From contig NC_083701.1 in NCBI RefSeq assembly GCF_033118175.1, positions 14,899,501 through 14,963,500 of the forward strand: a DNA stretch of 64,000 nucleotides, read 5' to 3'. Both the position numbers and the translations under genes were made by a program. Origin of the DNA: Dama dama. Its lineage: Eukaryota > Chordata > Mammalia > Artiodactyla > Cervidae. How positions within the stretch are numbered: position 1 is the first letter of the stretch; each line of letters starts with the position of its first letter. The notes under the pieces were generated by a model. The model was given only the letters and a program-made list of their open reading frames with translations, ran no database searches and was not told the DNA's origin. Positions 44,994 through 57,532 of the stretch are shown here, one piece after another.

Positions 44994-46940
44994 AATAGAC
45001 TGCAGTATAGTGTAAACATAGACTGTATATGCACCCAGAAGTCAACAAACCCTATGACTTGCTTTATTGTAGTGGAATTGACCTTGTGTTATCTCCGAGG
45101 TATGTCTGTACATAGATTAGGGACTTAGCTAGGTGGAGAAAGGGCATTGGAAGCAGAAGAAGAAACAGAAGCAAGCATCTAGACATGGAGAAGAGCTTGG
45201 GATGTTGGCGAATTGCAAGTAGTTTAGTATCACTGGAAGGTAGAGTCTGCTAAGGATTGATGAGAGAAAACTAGCCACCATGAGCTAGATTATGAAATAG
45301 AGTGACTTATTTTTAAACAAATGTGTCTCATCTCCTGACACCTAGTGAATTTTGGAACCCACTAACCAGACACCTTGGGAGTCTGGATATGCACTTATTT
45401 CAGTATTGCCTTTCTTTACTCAAAACCAGGAAGGGATTCCTCCTAGAACCTGATTCCTAAGACAGAATCTGAGCAAGCTGCATACTGAAATCAGTTTCAT
45501 TCCTCTTTAGCTAGCTAACATGAATGTCTTCCTGGCTTTCCTGACTGTGGGATGCATTCCCCAAAATCAAATCTACATTTGCAGCTATCTGGGCTCTGCA
45601 CCGTGCTTTATGCATAAACAAGGTTTGATAAATACTTGCTGAATCAGTGACTTGCAGAATAGTTTCTCATTTGGGGGATGACTGTGATTTCTTGAATATA
45701 AGTCAGTTTTATTCTCCCTAAATGTATTTTGCTTGCAATAGCACTCATGATTATTCAGACCATAGTCAACCTGAAAAAAAAAAAAAAAAGCTTTATTCTT
45801 ATCAACCATATTCATAAACATGAGTTACAGAGTCTGAAACATTTTCCAAAGCAGTGTGCTCCAAACCTGCAAAGCAGAGCCACAGGTAAATTGCCTTTTA
45901 AAGATACTGCCTCTCAGGAAAAGAAATTAATACAAAAGTTCTGAGGCTGAAACTGTCTTAATTCAGGTTCCCCAGAAGCAGATCATGACACAAGAAATTT
46001 TTGGCAAGTAGATTTGGAATGAAATCCCAGGAAACATCAGTAGCGGGTTGGAGAATGGGGACAAGCAATAAAAATAAGCCAAAAGAGAATGCCGTTGTGG
46101 GAGACTGGGTCTCAACCTCCAGGAGATGGTGTAGAACATTCCTCCACCATCAGAGCTAACACTGAGAGAGAGAGAGTGAGAAATCTGTACTAACTTCCAT
46201 TAGATGAGAACTACTCTGAGGATATTAATTCTCTGGCATTTACAGCCTACCTGACATCAGGTCAAGCATGTTACCTTGTCAGAGGAAGCCCTTATAGAGT
46301 GAAATAGTGTCCTGAACCACTGAGTCCTCAGGAAACATGAATAGTCCTGTTCTAAATTGCAAGATGCGTTCATAGAACACAGAATTCACTATACTTCAGC
46401 CGAACCTAGGCAGTTGCACCTATAATAAGCTCTCTCAGCTGACACCACCGGCAAAAAAGAATTAGGGATTCCTTAGCTTCATTATTACATTTCTGCGAAG
46501 TGCCATCCAATAACTGGATTTCTAAACTCTTCTTCAGAATTTTCATTCACTCCTTTTGTACCTAAATGAGACTAGTTACTTCAAGCAAATTAAATATACT
46601 TATTCTCTCCTTTAAATCTTTATTCCACTTGTCTTAAGAGCCCTTTAATTTTAAGCCCGGTTCTCTGAGAAGCAGACCCTGAGGCAAGGATCTTAATGCA
46701 GAGGATGTACTAAGGAAGTGTTCCTAGAATCCAGAAAGGGAGGAGGGAAGAGGAAGAAGTCAAGCAAGGGTGTCATTTCCATGAAGTCCTAAGCCACAGC
46801 CAGATCCTTCGGGCCTCTGAAATACTAATTACACTCTGGAGGTAGTCTTAAGACAAAGGAGATGGGGCATTCCTGTGGTCAACCAAGCACTGGCATCAAG
46901 CTTCCCTGAGGGAACTGGAAGCCTCTCCTGGCCTTCTAGG
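44994..46940. other. Unassigned DNA
   Basis: I recognise no gene. A 16 A run lies at 45,774-45,789. Two stretches (45,960-46,200 and 46,640-46,880) have 'agaagcagatcatgac' and 'gagaagcagaccctgagg' type wording that may belong to old LTRs. I cannot name them. Confidence 0.35.
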
Positions 46941-47167
46941 ATCTTCCCAGGTGGCTCAGCGGTAAAGAACCTGCCTGCCAATGCAGGAGACACAGGAGAT
47001 GCAGGTTTGACCCCTGGGTGGGGAAGGTCCCCTGCAGGAGGGCATGGCAACCCATTCTAGTATTCTTGCCTGGAGAATCCCATGGACAGAGGAGCCTGGC
47101 AGGCTACAGTCCATAGGGTCACACAGAGTCAGACACCACTGAAGCAACTTATCACACTCGCATGCAC
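46941..47167 (+). mobile_element. Bov-tA SINE
   Basis: The head 'cttcccaggtggctcagcgg', a doubled 'caggagacacaggagatgca', the body 'ggcaacccattctagtattc' and the end 'ccactgaagcaacttatcac' are all present. Confidence 0.92.
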
Positions 47168-47639
47168 CCGGCCCTCTAGACAGGCAAAGGGCCCCAGTGC
47201 CAGGCACAATCCTCTTTACCACTGAGCTGGCAAAAAGGTATCTGAAGTGGTCTGGGTGGGGCACATTAAGTTCATTTCATCTGTCACAGATTTTTCTGGG
47301 TGGTCACAATTTCTGGTGGAAAACTTACAAGAAGAAAGTTGAAGTAAGCTAATATGCTACTGCATTTGGTCCTGAGACTGTGAGTGATTCCCCCTCATCT
47401 TCTTTCACTATCACTCATCTAGGTGCCGCCATTGAGCTATGGTTAGTGCTCCCACCAACGTGCAAAACTTGCCTTCATGTCTGAGGTGTCTGGGTACCTG
47501 GTTACCAGGTTTCACTGTGCCATACCATGGAAGTACTAGGAGATGCCCCAGTGGGTTTCCTGAGTGCTAAGCATAGCCCTGTCTGCTCCCATTATGTAGC
47601 AGCAACCTCTGCCTATACCCCAGGTAAGCCACCTCTGTC
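47168..47639. other. Unassigned DNA
   Basis: Nothing recognised. Confidence 0.45.
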
Positions 47640-47985
47640 TCACCACTCCTGATGCTGTACTTTTGTTGACCTTCAACTCAAGATCTCACCTGTTTCATGA
47701 AGCCTTCCAGATGCTTATAGACCTCAGAACTTTCTTCTTCCTGCAGCTCACAGAACTTAACTCTTTATGACTCTCATCTAGTCTGAACCACAGTCTGCAT
47801 AGTGATTCCTCATTATGGGATTTTTTTTTTTTATTGTCTTTGGACAATGTCATTTGGTTGACTTGTGAGTGTACATCTTCTCTTTCTATCAGAGAACTGA
47901 ATAGGGTTCACTGACTACCTCCAGTGCCTAGCACAGACTGCTATGCCTCCCCAGGACTTAGTGAGTACCTGTTGGATCAGCCAGT
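47640..47985 (+). mobile_element. L2 LINE 3' end
   Basis: The 'atgaagccttccagatgctt', 'ccagtgcctagcacagactg' and 'cttagtgagtacctgttgga' blocks are in L2 order. Confidence 0.68.
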
Positions 47986-48779
47986 AAACAACATATTTGC
48001 ACCATAGGACTGGATCACAATTGTCTCATCAAAAGTCTTGCCTCCCAGAGTTCCCAAATTTATTTGATTTTCAATACTACTCACTAACATTCAGTCCCCA
48101 ATTATCTTTTAAACAACACAAAAAGATAGCTTCGAGAAACTTAACCTTTTGCATTTTGAAACCAGCTCAAATCCATAAAAGTATATATTTTTAGGTATTT
48201 TATTACAAATTAGTTGTAGATAAAGGCCATAAATATCCTCCATTCAGAGAAAATTTTCCCTTTTTGGGGGCACTCTTTAGAATTTAAAAGTTCACAAACA
48301 TGCTTTGCTTGGGGATGCTGGGTGTTTGGGGAGAGGGCATGGAAAGTAGCTCCAGTCATCAAATAAAGATGCAATTCGATGTACAGTGAACATATTTTTG
48401 GTACCAGGAATTGTACTAGAAACTTTATTCAGACTTGGTTGTCCAGAGATTTTTTTCTTCTCCTTTTCCCTGAAGCTCAAGTGTTGGGATATTTTGAGGC
48501 AAATCATAGCCTCTCAAGGAAGCTTAAAGAGAAAGGGGGAGCACTCAAGTCAATTTATTTTACAAGTAATTACTTCTTCTGGGAAGGTTTTGTCTTGTAA
48601 TTATAGTATTAATCTGTATGTTTATTGTTTCTGATTGTTTCTATCTTATGTACTCTATTCAGAAGCAGAAATTGAATATAAAAATAGAACTAATCTTGAC
48701 TGTGTGACTCCAAGTATGTAATCTACTCTTCACAAACAATACTGAGATGAAATAAAATATTTATATCACTGTTGATAAA
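47986..48779. other. Unassigned AT-rich DNA
   Basis: No gene or repeat is recognised. Confidence 0.45.
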
Positions 48780-48960
48780 GGTTAAGATATACTGAATGCT
48801 TGATATGAGCCAGACACGCTGTAAAACACGCTATATGCATCATCTCATTCAACACTCATTTAATTCCCAGAGATAGGTACTATAATTATCTCTGTTTTAT
48901 AGACAAAGAAATTAAAGCTCAGAGAGGCTGAGTCACTTCCCAGAGGAAAGAGTCCTGGTT
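48780..48960 (-). mobile_element. MIR SINE, reverse
   Basis: 'cttgatatgagccagacacg', 'catctcattcaacactcatt' and 'aaagctcagagaggctgagt' are MIR landmarks in reverse. Confidence 0.85.
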
Positions 48961-49219
48961 CTTTACTTGGAGATGGCCACTTAAGTTGTATTATCAGCCC
49001 TGGTCTTGCAAGCCAAGAGATCAAAAGAAAATCACACACTCTTTTAACCTCAGTTTCTTCACTTGTTGAATAAAATTGTCAATGCTCACACTGCTTTTTC
49101 CTATCTACACTTTCATCTATCCATCTTAGAGCATTTAACTCGCGCAGTTTTATGCTCTGTTTATGGGTTAGAGATAGCACTCAAAGAGCAGAAAGTATGT
49201 CATATCTGTCTTCAAATCC

Positions 49220-49370
49220 ATTGCTCCCACTGTTCTATATGCTTTAAATGCACTAACTTACTTAGTCCTCATAATACCATGAAGAATGTTTTATTTTTAT
49301 CCCCATTTATTTCACACTTAAGGAAGTTACTAGACCCCAATCACAGTTATGTTAATAATGTCAGGTTGAA
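49220..49370 (-). mobile_element. MIR SINE, reverse, diverged
   Basis: 'gcactaacttacttagtcct', 'cataataccatgaagaatgt' and 'aggttgaatctgaactta' follow MIR order loosely. Confidence 0.5.
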
Positions 49371-49411
49371 TCTGAACTTAAGTATTCTGGCCCCAGAATT
49401 CATGTTCTGTT

Positions 49412-49785
49412 TTTTTAATTAAATTTTATTACAGTTATTCTGCAATGCTGTGTTAATTTCTACTGTACAGCAAAGTGAATCAGTTATACATGTACATATA
49501 TGCACTCTTCTTTTAGATTCTTTTCTCATGTCGATCATTACAGAGCATTGAGTAGAACTCCCTGTGCTACACAATAGGTTCCTATTACTTATTTATTTTA
49601 TGTATTAGTAGTGTTTATATGTCAATCCCAGTCTTCCAATTTATCCCTCCCCACCTTCCTCCTTGGTAACCATACATTTGTTTTCTACATCTGTGACTCT
49701 ATACATCTATACAACATTTTTGTTTTATAAATAAGTTCATTTGTACCTTTCTTTTATAATCCACATATAAGTGATACCATTCTTT
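49412..49785 (-). mobile_element. Ruminant L1 3' end, reverse
   Basis: 'ccctgtgctacacaataggt', 'ggtaaccatacatttgtttt' and 'aatccacatataagtgatac' match L1 in reverse, starting from a T-rich edge. Confidence 0.83.
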
Positions 49786-51990
49786 CCAGATTTCCAACAG
49801 TTTTGAGATCCACTAGTGAGATCTGCTCATGTAACCACAAGTTAAGCAAATAGAATAGAATAGAATACAACACAACTCACGTGCATAGTTTGAAACTAGA
49901 GCAATAATATAAAAGATAAAGATAGGTGATAGGTGGCAGATAAGAGATAGCTACAGAGAGAGATTTCAATAAACGAGCCTTTAAAAATGTTAATCACAGC
50001 ATTCCCTCAGAATGCTTAAGTTTGGAAGAATGATACTCCGAGGCTGTCCACAAACAGAAGCAAGTCTGGGAATTTTTTTTCTTATTCATCTATGACAAGA
50101 CGAGCAAATGAAAGTAAATCTTTAGAAACTTTTATAACAGTCTGACGGAGAAATTTCACGACTTTTGTATGTATAACAACAGCAACACCACCAGGTTAGA
50201 GTTTCATGTTATAATTTTCCTTGTGACTCATTTTTATTGTATTTACAGAAAGCCCAAGATAAAAAAACTGGGCTCTGATGGGTTAGAAATTGCAGAAGCA
50301 AAACTGTCCCTTTTCCACAGGTAGTGTGAGAAGCATGTCATAAAATTATATTTGGTCAAGAAGATGCTGTGTATTCGTCCCCTCTCTGTGGTTATACAAA
50401 TCTACACATTTCATTAGGCTGTCATTTTACCTTTTCAAGAATTGTAATTGTTTACTTTCACCATAAGAAACATCAGAGGAGGTAAACTGAGAGAAAGGGA
50501 AAGACTACCTTCCTACTTAGCAGCTGCAAGCCAGATCTGTAAACAAAATTTAAATTTAGAAATTCTACTTCAGTAGAAACTAGGTCAATAGTTTCCCCTT
50601 TCACACCTACTGTTCCAGGGTTATTTTTCTTACATTGCCAGCCACACAGTTCTTCCAAACTTTGTTCTGGACTGCATGCCTTCACTCACAGACTCCACAA
50701 AGCAGCCTCTCCCTTTAACTTTGAGGCTCAAGGGCAGTGAAAATGTGGGGACCCTTTCAGGCTTTGGGGAGCTAAAGTGCCATCTGAGATTTGCACCAGC
50801 ACCCGCCCTTGCTTTGGTGGCATTTATTACATGGATGTGATTTGTTGTCACATGTTGTCCATGTAGAGCTGAGATGGCTCCCAGTGGAGTATGTGTATAC
50901 TGTAGGTGCTCAAGAGTGTACAGGGCTAAAGGTTTTCTTGCAAAGACAGCTGTAAGTTTCAAGATTACACCACCCATTTATCTTGCTTAGCTCCAAACCA
51001 CAACTGTACAAAAGGTACTTTCCCAGATTTGTTTACATTTCAGTCACGTTTTCCGAAAAGAGAAAAGGGCTAATTTCCAAATTCACTTCTCAGAAAAGTG
51101 CAAACAGTTAATTGACCTTAGAGAGCATCTGCCTGGCCCCAATACCACCTTCTGGTTTCTTGGTCTGCTTGTCTCATGAACAGCCCCAGGACTCAGAGGA
51201 CCTATAAGATAGAAAACCACTGCTAATTGCCAGATGTCGGGGCCATTGCTTTTTAGACTTTTAGACTGACCCTTCTACTAGGAGCAAATAAAGGCATTTT
51301 CTTTTTTTCCTCTCCTCTATATCCTTCAACAGATTTTTGTCAGAATACTATCCATCTTGCTGCCAGGAGTTTCCTTCCTCCAGAATTTATTTATGTATAC
51401 TCTGTGAGCTGAAATGTATGTGCCGATGTCCAGTTTAATGCTATAGGTCACACATGTTGCAAAGGAACTCAGACTGGAAGGGATACTAATGTGTCCTCCA
51501 GATGTTAGATAAAACAGCTGGAAGAGAGTTTAAATGATCACTGACTGAGCCCCACACTGATCTGTAGCCCACATGTCCATCAGAACAACTGGAAGGTCAT
51601 AAGGACACTTATAGCCAGTTTTAAAACTAACATCATCTTCTAACAGAAGTTTTGGCCAGATGGCTGCTTATATTGCTGTCTCTCAGAGAGTAGAAGTCAT
51701 CAGCCAACTTAAAAAGAAAAGAAAACAAACAAACAAACAATAGAAAGGAAAATAGAAAGAGTTCTTTAAAAATCCATTAATATTTTATAATATAAGGAAA
51801 ATTAGATGAGTTAGTTAACCTTCAAATGAGCTTAAAGGAGAAATAAAGAATTTAAAAGTATCTATTACACGCAATGGTTGCCTGAAAAGAAAATTCTGGG
51901 AATATCAACAGTAAACTTGTAGGATAAACAAAAAAATCCAAAATGTGTCGAACTTACTATTTACTGTGAACATCTTCATGGTTTCTATTA
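49786..51990. other. Unassigned DNA
   Basis: About 2.2 kb without a repeat I can name. Minus-strand open stretches at 50,473-50,685 and 50,630-50,977 overlap but have no domain, conserved motif or visible splice context. It contains an (AAAC)n run near 51,722-51,740. Confidence 0.45.
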
Positions 51991-52290
51991 AAAGTGAAAG
52001 TCGCTCAGTAACGTCCGAGTCTTTGACACCTCATAGTCCATGGAATTCTCCAGGCCAGAATACTGGAGTGGGTAGTTTTTCCCTTCTCCAGGGTATCTTC
52101 CCAATGCAGCGATCAAACCCATGTCTCCTGCATTACAAGTGGATTCTTTACCAGCTGAGCCACAAGGGAAGTTGAAGAATACTGGAGTGAGTAGCCTATC
52201 CCTTTTCCAGCGGATCTTCCTGACCCAGGAATCAAACAGGGGTCTCCTGCATTACAGGCAGATTCTTTTCCAGCTGAACTACCAGGGAAA
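51991..52290 (-). mobile_element. Bov-tA SINE, tandem double unit, reverse
   Basis: Two SINE units are joined. The first (to about 52,173) runs 'agtcgctcagtaacgtccga' to 'ttaccagctgagccacaagg'. The second repeats 'aatactggagtgagtagcct' and 'cctgcattacaggcagattc' to 'actaccaggga'. Confidence 0.9.
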
Positions 52291-53529
52291 AAAGGTCTCC
52301 TCTAAATTTCAAAATAAAGTACAGCAAAGTGCAGCATACAAAGATATGTTTAATATAACTAAGTGAAAACATGCATTCGGAAAACAGGCAATAGGGCCAA
52401 AAGAGTAATTAATCAGCAAAAATGTAGTAATTAATGCTATTACTAAGGAATACTAACACAATAAATTACTTTTAATAATGCATTAAATAAATACTTAAAA
52501 TCCATCAAGAGAGAAAAGATGACAACATATATCATGAATAAAAGAACAAAAAGATAAAATTGATTTCTGCTAATACCATAGCAATATTACTACTAATGCT
52601 TTGGGAAAATTCATAAAGTGTATATATTTGGATTTAACCAATTTATCAAAAGCTAAAAGTATAGCAATTAATAAAACTTGGAATGAGAAACCTAGCAACT
52701 TCCTTGTACCTGGATCTATTGTTTTATTGTGTCCACTGTGTAAATCAGCGTCTGACTCCCCAGTAGACTGAGACCTTAGTGGGGATGGGGGTGGGTTACT
52801 TCCAGGTTTTTGTTACTTATACAATGAGTACTCAGTAAGTGTTTTTAAGCAGATGAGAACGTGAAGAAAAAGAGATTTTTAAATTACAGGACAAAATCAA
52901 GAGATTGAAAATAATATAAAAGATTAATAGTGACCTAAAAAATTAAAGCACTTAAATCTGATACATTTACTGGACAATTTTTCCAAGTATTTAAAAGAAG
53001 GGAAAAGGAAAAAAAGAATAAATATTTATTTTTTGAAAGATAACATGTGTCAGGCAGCCTACTCAGAAGACACTGAAATATCAATGTGGATGATATGATT
53101 TTATAACCAGAAAATAAGAGAAAAATCCTAAAAAAAATTAAGCTCCTTTTGTTGTGGGATATCAGAAAACCCCAAGCATTACAATTCTTAAAAAGTGGTA
53201 ATAACTGGAATGTGGAATGAATGGAGTTCATTCCTGACAGCAAAAACTGAGTACTTATGAATTAATGCATTGAGAAATAGGTATTCATCAAAACACACAC
53301 AAACGCACTACCTTAAGTAAATGTACAAGAATGCATACATCAATGAAGAGGGAAAGTCTCCACAAGGTTGAAAAGACTTTAAAGCACTTGTGTTATCCTA
53401 TGTAGCAATCCATCTCAGTGATGCTATTTCTGAGCCCTGTCATCCCCCTACCAGACCTCACTCTAACTTCTAGCACCAGATTGATTACCCTAAAATAGAC
53501 ATTTTTTCCTTAATACTTTCATTTATGTA
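52291..53529. other. Unassigned AT-rich DNA
   Basis: No gene is seen. 52,690-52,855 has a weak L2-tail feel ('gagtactcagtaagtgtttt'). Confidence 0.45.
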
Positions 53530-53530
53530 T

Positions 53531-53837
53531 GTATTTTTGGCTGTGCTGGGTCTGCGTTGCTGCATGGCCTTTTCTCTAGTTGCAGCGAGCAGGGGCGTCT
53601 CTTCCTTGGACTTCTCACTGCAGTAGCTTCTCTTGTTGCAAAGCACAGGCTCTAGGCACTCGGGCTTCAGCAGTTGCTGCCTGTGGGCTCAGCAGTTGCG
53701 GCCCCCAGGCTCTAGAGCGCAGGCTCAGTGTTTGGGGCGCCCTGGCTTGGTTTCTCCGCAGCAAGTGGGATCTTCCCGGACCAAGGTCTCCTGCATTGAC
53801 AGGCAGATTCTTTACCACTAAGCCACCAGGGAAGCCC
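53531..53837 (-). mobile_element. CHR-type cetartiodactyl SINE, reverse
   Basis: The reverse complement ends at the tRNA-Glu-derived head 'ttaccactaagccaccaggg' with 'aagccc'. It contains 'gtctcctgcattgacaggca' and a GC-rich body ('ggctgtgctgggtctgcg', 'gttgcggcccccaggctct'). These SINEs are shared by whales, hippos and ruminants, so this copy is older than the Bov SINEs. Open frames across it are artefacts. Confidence 0.85.
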
Positions 53838-53839
53838 AG

Positions 53840-54085
53840 TGACATTTCTCATGCATGCTTACTGTTTTTTATTTGTCGTATTTATTTATTTATTGCAGTA
53901 AGAATATTTAACCTAAGATCTACCCTCTCCACACGTTTTTGTGTACGATGTGCTATTGTCAACTGCAGGCACAATGACTGTGTTGAATTTCTCACATATG
54001 TGAAATCATACAATATTTGTCCTTCTGTGATTGGCTTAGTTCACCTACAATAATGTCTTCCAGTGTCATCCATTTTGTCACACTC
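53840..54085 (-). mobile_element. Old L1 3' region, reverse
   Basis: 'gtgaaatcatacaatatttg', 'gtgattggcttagttcacct' and 'atgtcttccagtgtcatcca' are reverse L1 phrases. Confidence 0.75.
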
Positions 54086-54289
54086 GCTTTTTATGTTTAT
54101 CTTCTGATTTTTCCAAATTTACCTGTTTTTTAATGCCTAAGCCACATGCTCCCTACTCTTGCATTTTTCTATTTTTGTGCCTTTTGTGACGCTTTTCCAG
54201 GTTTTTCCAACTGAGGCAACCTATCTCTTTATCATACAGTTTTTAGTCTTATAGTACCTGCTGCCATTTACTAAACCTTACATGCCACG

Positions 54290-54555
54290 TGACACTTCTT
54301 GTAGGTTTTGCTTGTACTGCAATTTAACAGTCTGTGTTTCTGCCTAATGTTTTCAATTAAGGCATGTATCCTATTCAGTATCTATATCCCTCAATGTATT
54401 TAGCAGAGTGTCTTACGGTAATTATGCAGCAAATACTGTTTAACCAATTGGTTGGTTGTAAACTCCTTAAGGGAACATTTCATTTACCTTAGTAGCCCCA
54501 AGCCCTAGAAACTATCTGACATAGGATGTGCTCAACAAATGCTGAGTTCTGCATG
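54290..54555 (+). mobile_element. L2 LINE 3' end
   Basis: 'aaactccttaagggaacatt' and 'catttaccttagtagcccca' lead to 'gatgtgctcaacaaatgctg', the L2 end. Confidence 0.6.
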
Positions 54556-54636
54556 GGAAGAAGCAGAGAGAAAGGAGAATGCAATGATTTGGCTGAGAAA
54601 ACATTGCTGCGTGCACAGATCAATTCTTAGCTCTCT

Positions 54637-54700
54637 TTTTAAAATTTTTATTATCGAAGTATAATTGCTTTACAATGTTGAATTCATTTCTGCTGTACCT
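54637..54700 (-). mobile_element. L1 3' tip, reverse
   Basis: 'tataattgctttacaatgtt' and 'gaattcatttctgctgtacc' make a 60 base L1 3'UTR end. Confidence 0.7.
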
Positions 54701-55495
54701 CTTTGTCTTCTTCCAACCTCATCACCTTGAAATGCCTGTGATTTGCCCCTGGTTCTCTTCTTTTCTGCTCTGTTCTCTGCTAACACTCCTCCCTAGGTGA
54801 TTCCATTAGTTCATGGGAAAAAATAATCATGCGCTGATAATTCCCACATATACATACATCTCCAATCCTGACATATTCATTAATTCAAGTCCATAGTGTT
54901 CAGTGCCTACTTGATATTTCCCCTGGGATGTCCAATAAATGTTTTAAGTTTAATATCCCAAGATGAACTCTGGATTACCCTCCTTAAGCCTGAACCTCCA
55001 GCCATAGTCCTCATCTCAGCTGAGAGTGGAAACACCGTTCTTCGTGAATCCCAGGTACTCTTGACTATCTCATCCTCTCACATCTTCATTCATCCGGAAA
55101 TGCCTTGGTGCTCTACCTCCAAAATAGGTACAGATGCCAACTTCTCACCTCCCACCCCTCTGCCAAACTGATCTGAGCCATCATCATTGCTCCTCTGGAT
55201 TATTGCAATAGTCCCTGCAATTGATTGCCCACAGAGCAGCCCAAGATATCCTTTGAGAGTGAAAGTCAGATCATGTCATTTCTCTTTCACAACCCTGCAA
55301 CAGCCCTCCATTTCACTCAGAGCAAAAACCAACATATTTATGATGAAATATACAATTGGATTTCCAGTGCCCCTCTCTGGTCTCATCTCCTACTGATTTC
55401 CTTCTTACTTACTCTCCTCAAGCTACAATGCCCTCCTTCCTATTTATTTCAGTTCTCTGTTTCTCCATGACACACAATCCTCAAATTAAGTTCTG
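54701..55495 (+). mobile_element. L2 LINE relic, first of three pieces
   Basis: This is the longest L2 run here. 'ccaatcctgacatattc', 'ctcttgactatctcatcctc', 'ggattattgcaatagtccct' and 'gtgaaagtcagatcatgtca' keep the L2 reverse transcriptase/3' order. The continuation is at 55,990 and 56,625 beyond younger insertions. Confidence 0.75.
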
Positions 55496-55499
55496 TTGT

Positions 55500-55985
55500 C
55501 ATCTCTGTGGTTCTGTAGGTTGACTTCAGCTGGACATTCTTGCTCAAGGTTTCATGTATGGTTGTAGCACTTTGTCAGCTTGTTCTAAAGTCATCTGAAA
55601 GCTTAATGAGCTAGGGGTCCAAGATACCTCACTCTATGACTGACAATTGATGCTAGGGATTGTGGACCATGGAAACCACATGGTTTCCATGTGGTCTCTC
55701 CTTGTGCCTTGGACTTCTTAAAGCGTGGCAGCTAGGGGAGTCAGCGTTCTGAGAGCCAGCATCACAAGGGCAGGTGTTAAGGAGAAAGGAACTCGAAGTT
55801 TCTAGGCCAGCTAAGAGCCACACCTGGCACAGTGACACTTGAAACATATCCTTTTGGTTTAAGCAGCCCCAGAGTCTGGCAGGATTTAAGGACATGGGGA
55901 AATAAACTCCACCTGTTCGTGAGACTCTGCAAGGGCTCACTGCAGAGGAGCATGCAGGGTGGGAGATACTGGGTGATCTTTGTTA
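55500..55985 (-). mobile_element. MLT1-type MaLR LTR inside an L2
   Basis: 'ttgacttcagctggacattc', 'ttccatgtggtctctccttg', 'cctggcacagtgacacttga' and 'aaataaactccacctgttc' match MLT1 in reverse. It sits between two L2 pieces. Confidence 0.65.
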
Positions 55986-55989
55986 AATA

Positions 55990-56212
55990 TAACCTGTGGT
56001 GCTCTTTTTCAAACACCACAGCTGTACATACTCTCACCTCAGGGCTTCACACTAGCCTTTTCTTCCACCAGGACTGTTTTTCTCCCAGTATCAACAGGTT
56101 TTGTCCCGTCTCTATTTTCTCGCTTTCTTCAGTTCTGTCGATATGTCACTTTCTCAACAAGCCTGTCTGTGACCACCTTACTTAACATTATAAGTAAACA
56201 CTCTCCCTTATG
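55990..56212 (+). mobile_element. L2 LINE relic, second piece
   Basis: 'ctcacctcagggcttcacac' and 'aacaagcctgtctgtgacca' continue the L2 order. Confidence 0.6.
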
Positions 56213-56214
56213 AC

Positions 56215-56620
56215 CCAGTGCTCACAATGACCCATGACGTACCTACTGAACTTTGGCTTGACCAGACTTCAGTTAGGCTTCTCTGCTCCCCAGAGGCCCC
56301 TGAACTCTGGCTTGTCCTCAAGTTTCAGCAAGCACTAAATCACTAAAGATGCAAAATATCTCCTTCTTTACAACGCATTCTGAGAACCTGCTGACCACAG
56401 AGAAAAACATGTCCGCATTAAAACACCCCAATGATGCCACCTGTTCACTCACTTGTCCTACCCGCACCCCTACAAATTTCCCACCAGTTCTCCACCCTCC
56501 ATAAAAGAAAAGTCTTTTTTGGTTTAATTTTGAGATACTCGCAAATTTCTGGGTTCAAAACATTCTCCCTATTGGAATAATCATTTTAAATACAGTCTCT
56601 GTCTATCTAAATCCATATTT
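56215..56620. other. Unidentified insertion, possibly an LTR
   Basis: The block interrupts the L2. It contains 'gaccagacttcagttaggct' and a C-rich end ('ccaccagttctccaccctcc', 'ataaaagaaaag'), which looks like an old LTR. I cannot name it. Confidence 0.35.
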
Positions 56621-56624
56621 ATCT

Positions 56625-56830
56625 TGACAGCATTCCTAATCCTTTTTACCCTATACAATTTTTCTATATCACTTATACTTTTGAATATACTGTGTGTTTT
56701 GTCTATTTATCATGTTTCTTATCTCTCACCCTTTATTAGAATATAAACTGCATGACAGTAGGATGTTTTTCTATTTCATCTACTAAATTCCCATCACCCA
56801 GTCCTCAAAAAGTGTTTGTCAACTTAATGC
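56625..56830 (+). mobile_element. L2 LINE relic, third piece (3' end)
   Basis: 'tattagaatataaactgcat' and 'catcacccagtcctcaaaaa' then 'gtgtttgtcaactt' resemble the L2 terminus. Confidence 0.55.
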
Positions 56831-57173
56831 ATAAACCCTCTCCTGTGGTATAATGAGAGCAAGTCCATTCAGCACATAAAGATATAGAATAAAGAAATAT
56901 CTGCTACTGATCTTCTGGGATTTCATCCTCCACTGCACATAATTGAGTCTTTGACATGTTCCTTGAGCCAGCTTCTCATTTCAATCATGTGGTTCCTATA
57001 AAACTCTAATTAGTGTTCTGTCATATTATTCTTAGTCCTTCCTAATTTCTTTCCCTCTTTGCTCTTGAACTTAGCTGAGAGATTGGAAGCTGGTTATTTG
57101 TGAACAGTTTCCCCTGATGCTGCTAGAGCACTGGATTTTCATTCATCTTCGCTTGGCACACCCTTGTTAATTT
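56831..57173. other. Unassigned DNA
   Basis: Nothing recognised. Confidence 0.45.
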
Positions 57174-57230
57174 ATGTTGAATTTATACCCTATCTAATCC
57201 CAGTCATTAGATAGGGTATAAATTCAACAT
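57174..57230. repeat. Perfect 25 bp inverted repeat, 7 base loop
   Basis: The arm at 57,174-57,198 is the exact reverse complement of 57,206-57,230, with loop cccagtc. The right arm overlaps the left TSD of the BovB insertion (57,196-57,210), and its last 20 bases lie inside the inserted segment. Confidence 0.97.
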
Positions 57231-57532
57231 GGAGATCAGTCCTGGGTGTTCATTGGAAGGACTGATGTTGAAGCTGAAACTCCAATACTTTGGCCACCTG
57301 ATGCAAAGAGTTGCCTCATTGGAAAAGACCCTGATGCTGGGAAAGACCGAGGGCAGGAGGAGAAGGGGACAACAGAGGATGAGATGGTTGGATGGCATCA
57401 CCGACTCAGTGGATGTGGGTTTGGGTGGACTCTGGGTGTTGGTGAAGGACAGGGAGGCCTGGCGTGCTGAAGTTCATGGGGTCGCAAAGAGTCGGACACA
57501 ACTGAGCAACTGAACTGAACTGAACTGAACTG
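57231..57532 (+). mobile_element. BovB LINE 3' end with 15 bp TSD
   Basis: It runs from 'ggagatcagtcctgggtgtt' to a (CTGAA)n tail. A perfect 15 bp TSD, aatcccagtcattag, lies at 57,196-57,210 and 57,533-57,547. Twenty bases between the left TSD and the BovB text are not BovB; they are an inverted copy of the upstream target. Confidence 0.96.

Noticed and set aside
50473..50977. Overlapping minus-strand frames (70 and 115 codons) in repeat-free DNA
   Set aside because: They are the best place to expect a host exon because no repeat covers them, but the two frames differ, have no motif and lack a clear splice context. Comparative alignment would settle it.
53580..54053. 157-codon plus-strand frame
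   Set aside because: It is the antisense of a CHR-type SINE running on into an old L1. No protein motif is present.
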